Below are positions 12,455 through 12,952 of a stretch of 12,952 bases of DNA, one piece after another. Position numbers and translations under genes: made by a program. Location of the stretch: contig DADA01000078.1 of NCBI GenBank assembly GCA_002494895.1, positions 1-12,952 of the forward strand. The letters run 5' to 3'. Within the stretch, counting starts at the first letter, position 1; the number at the start of each line of letters is the position of its first letter. The notes below the pieces were generated by a model. The model was not told where the DNA came from. It saw only the letters and a program-made list of their open reading frames with translations, and searched no databases. This DNA comes from Nitrososphaera sp. UBA210. GTDB lineage: Archaea > Thermoproteota > Nitrososphaeria > Nitrososphaerales > Nitrososphaeraceae.

Positions 12455-12952
12455 TTGCTCAAGGGAAAGGTCGCAGTAGTTACTGGCGCAAGCAAAGGGA
12501 TCGGCTTTGAGATCGCACGCGAATTTGCGAAAAGAGGTGCCAGCGTCATCCTTTGCTCAAGAAAAAAATCTGCTGCGCAAAAGGCAGCGGACATGATACA
12601 CGGCGTCGTCTTGGCGGAGCAACTTGACATAACTGATGCCGCAAGTGTCAGGAAATTGGTAGCAAGAATAAAGGAGCGATACGGACGAATCGACATACTT
12701 GCCAATAACGCGGGATACCCTTTCGAAAGAAAGGTCTGGTACAAGAGTTTCCATGACGTTTCAGATGATGAATTGAATAGAATAATTGAGGTGGACCTGA
12801 AGGGCACGGCTAGGATCTCTCGCGCCGTCCTACCACTCATGACAAAGCAAGGCGGAGTCATAATCAGCATTTCGTCGACTCCCTCAATATCGGGTTACAC
12901 CGAGGGTGCGCCCTATACGCTCGCAAAGTCTGCCATCATCGCAATGACGAAG
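12455..12952 (+). CDS. Short-chain dehydrogenase/reductase (SDR), 3' end cut by window
   Basis: The first 166 residues of a classical SDR, of a usual 245-260; the frame is open to the last base. It has the NAD(P)-binding TGASKGIG (10-17), LDIT (58-61) for the adenine ring, NNAG (84-87), and the catalytic Ser141, Tyr154 and Lys158 in YTLAK. Basic residues after strand 2 (CSRKK, 34-38) favour NADPH. The position usually held by the fourth tetrad residue, Asn in VNLKG, is Asp114 here (VDLKG). The start is TTG, 28 bp from a TATA-like box and immediately before LKGKVAVVTG, the usual N-terminus. The substrate is not determined. Confidence 0.9.
   Translation, partial: MLKGKVAVVTGASKGIGFEIAREFAKRGASVILCSRKKSAAQKAADMIHGVVLAEQLDITDAASVRKLVARIKERYGRIDILANNAGYPFERKVWYKSFHDVSDDELNRIIEVDLKGTARISRAVLPLMTKQGGVIISISSTPSISGYTEGAPYTLAKSAIIAMTK

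Noticed and set aside
1..12952. tRNA, rRNA, CRISPR array, transposase or integrase
   Set aside because: I looked through the intergenic stretches and reading frames and saw no cloverleaf, rRNA core, regularly spaced repeats or mobile-element protein motifs.

Overview
The window reads as a stretch of an ammonia-oxidising archaeon of the Nitrososphaera type (Thaumarchaeota/Nitrososphaeria). The grounds are roughly 50% G+C by eye, archaeal-only protein types (an Sm-like protein, a RadA paralogue, an MtrA-like corrinoid domain, and a fused dolichol-phosphate-mannose-synthase-like enzyme), many TTG and GTG starts, and AT-rich TATA-like boxes 25-31 bp upstream of start codons, as expected for leaderless archaeal transcripts. 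This assignment is inferred, not searched. I see no rRNA, tRNA, CRISPR array, transposase or integrase, and no gene-free stretch longer than about 210 bp.

Layout. 95-2577 (+): a GlcD/YdiJ-type FAD dehydrogenase and a SAM methyltransferase with a winged-helix-like N-terminus. 2583-4500 (-): a VOC protein whose normal first strand lies upstream of its first conventional start codon, a membrane-anchored His-rich protein, and a UbiE-like methyltransferase. 4553-6648 (+): a tiny C2H2 zinc-finger protein divergent from that methyltransferase across one compact promoter, a Trp-rich unknown protein, a two-helix membrane protein, and a PPOX flavin-type split-barrel gene followed 2 bases later by an MtrA-like gene. 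6637-6966 (-): a short dUTPase-like enzyme. 7085-8074 (+): a helical protein of unknown function. 8121-10104 (-): a GT2-GtrA glycosyltransferase and a RadB-like RecA-fold ATPase that lacks the catalytic Glu. 10316-10792 (-): a membrane-anchored beta-rich protein. 10990-12421 (+): an Sm-like protein and a bacterial-type S-adenosylmethionine synthetase (MetK). 12455-12952 (+): a short-chain dehydrogenase cut off by the window end.

The most notable non-coding signal is a 44-bp element (38 of 44 bases identical) present twice in inverted orientation, at 10159-10202 and 10889-10932. One copy faces the RadB-like gene and the other faces the Lsm-MetK pair. Each lies 54-57 bases from the start codon it faces and the same distance from a TATA-like box. 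This looks like a shared promoter-upstream element linking a recombinase paralogue to an RNA-binding protein and SAM synthesis. The alternative is a pair of inverted repeats framing the small gene between them.

A loose metabolic theme is methyl transfer: MetK makes SAM, two SAM methyltransferases may use it, and the MtrA-like corrinoid domain may carry methyl groups. A functional link among them is inference only.
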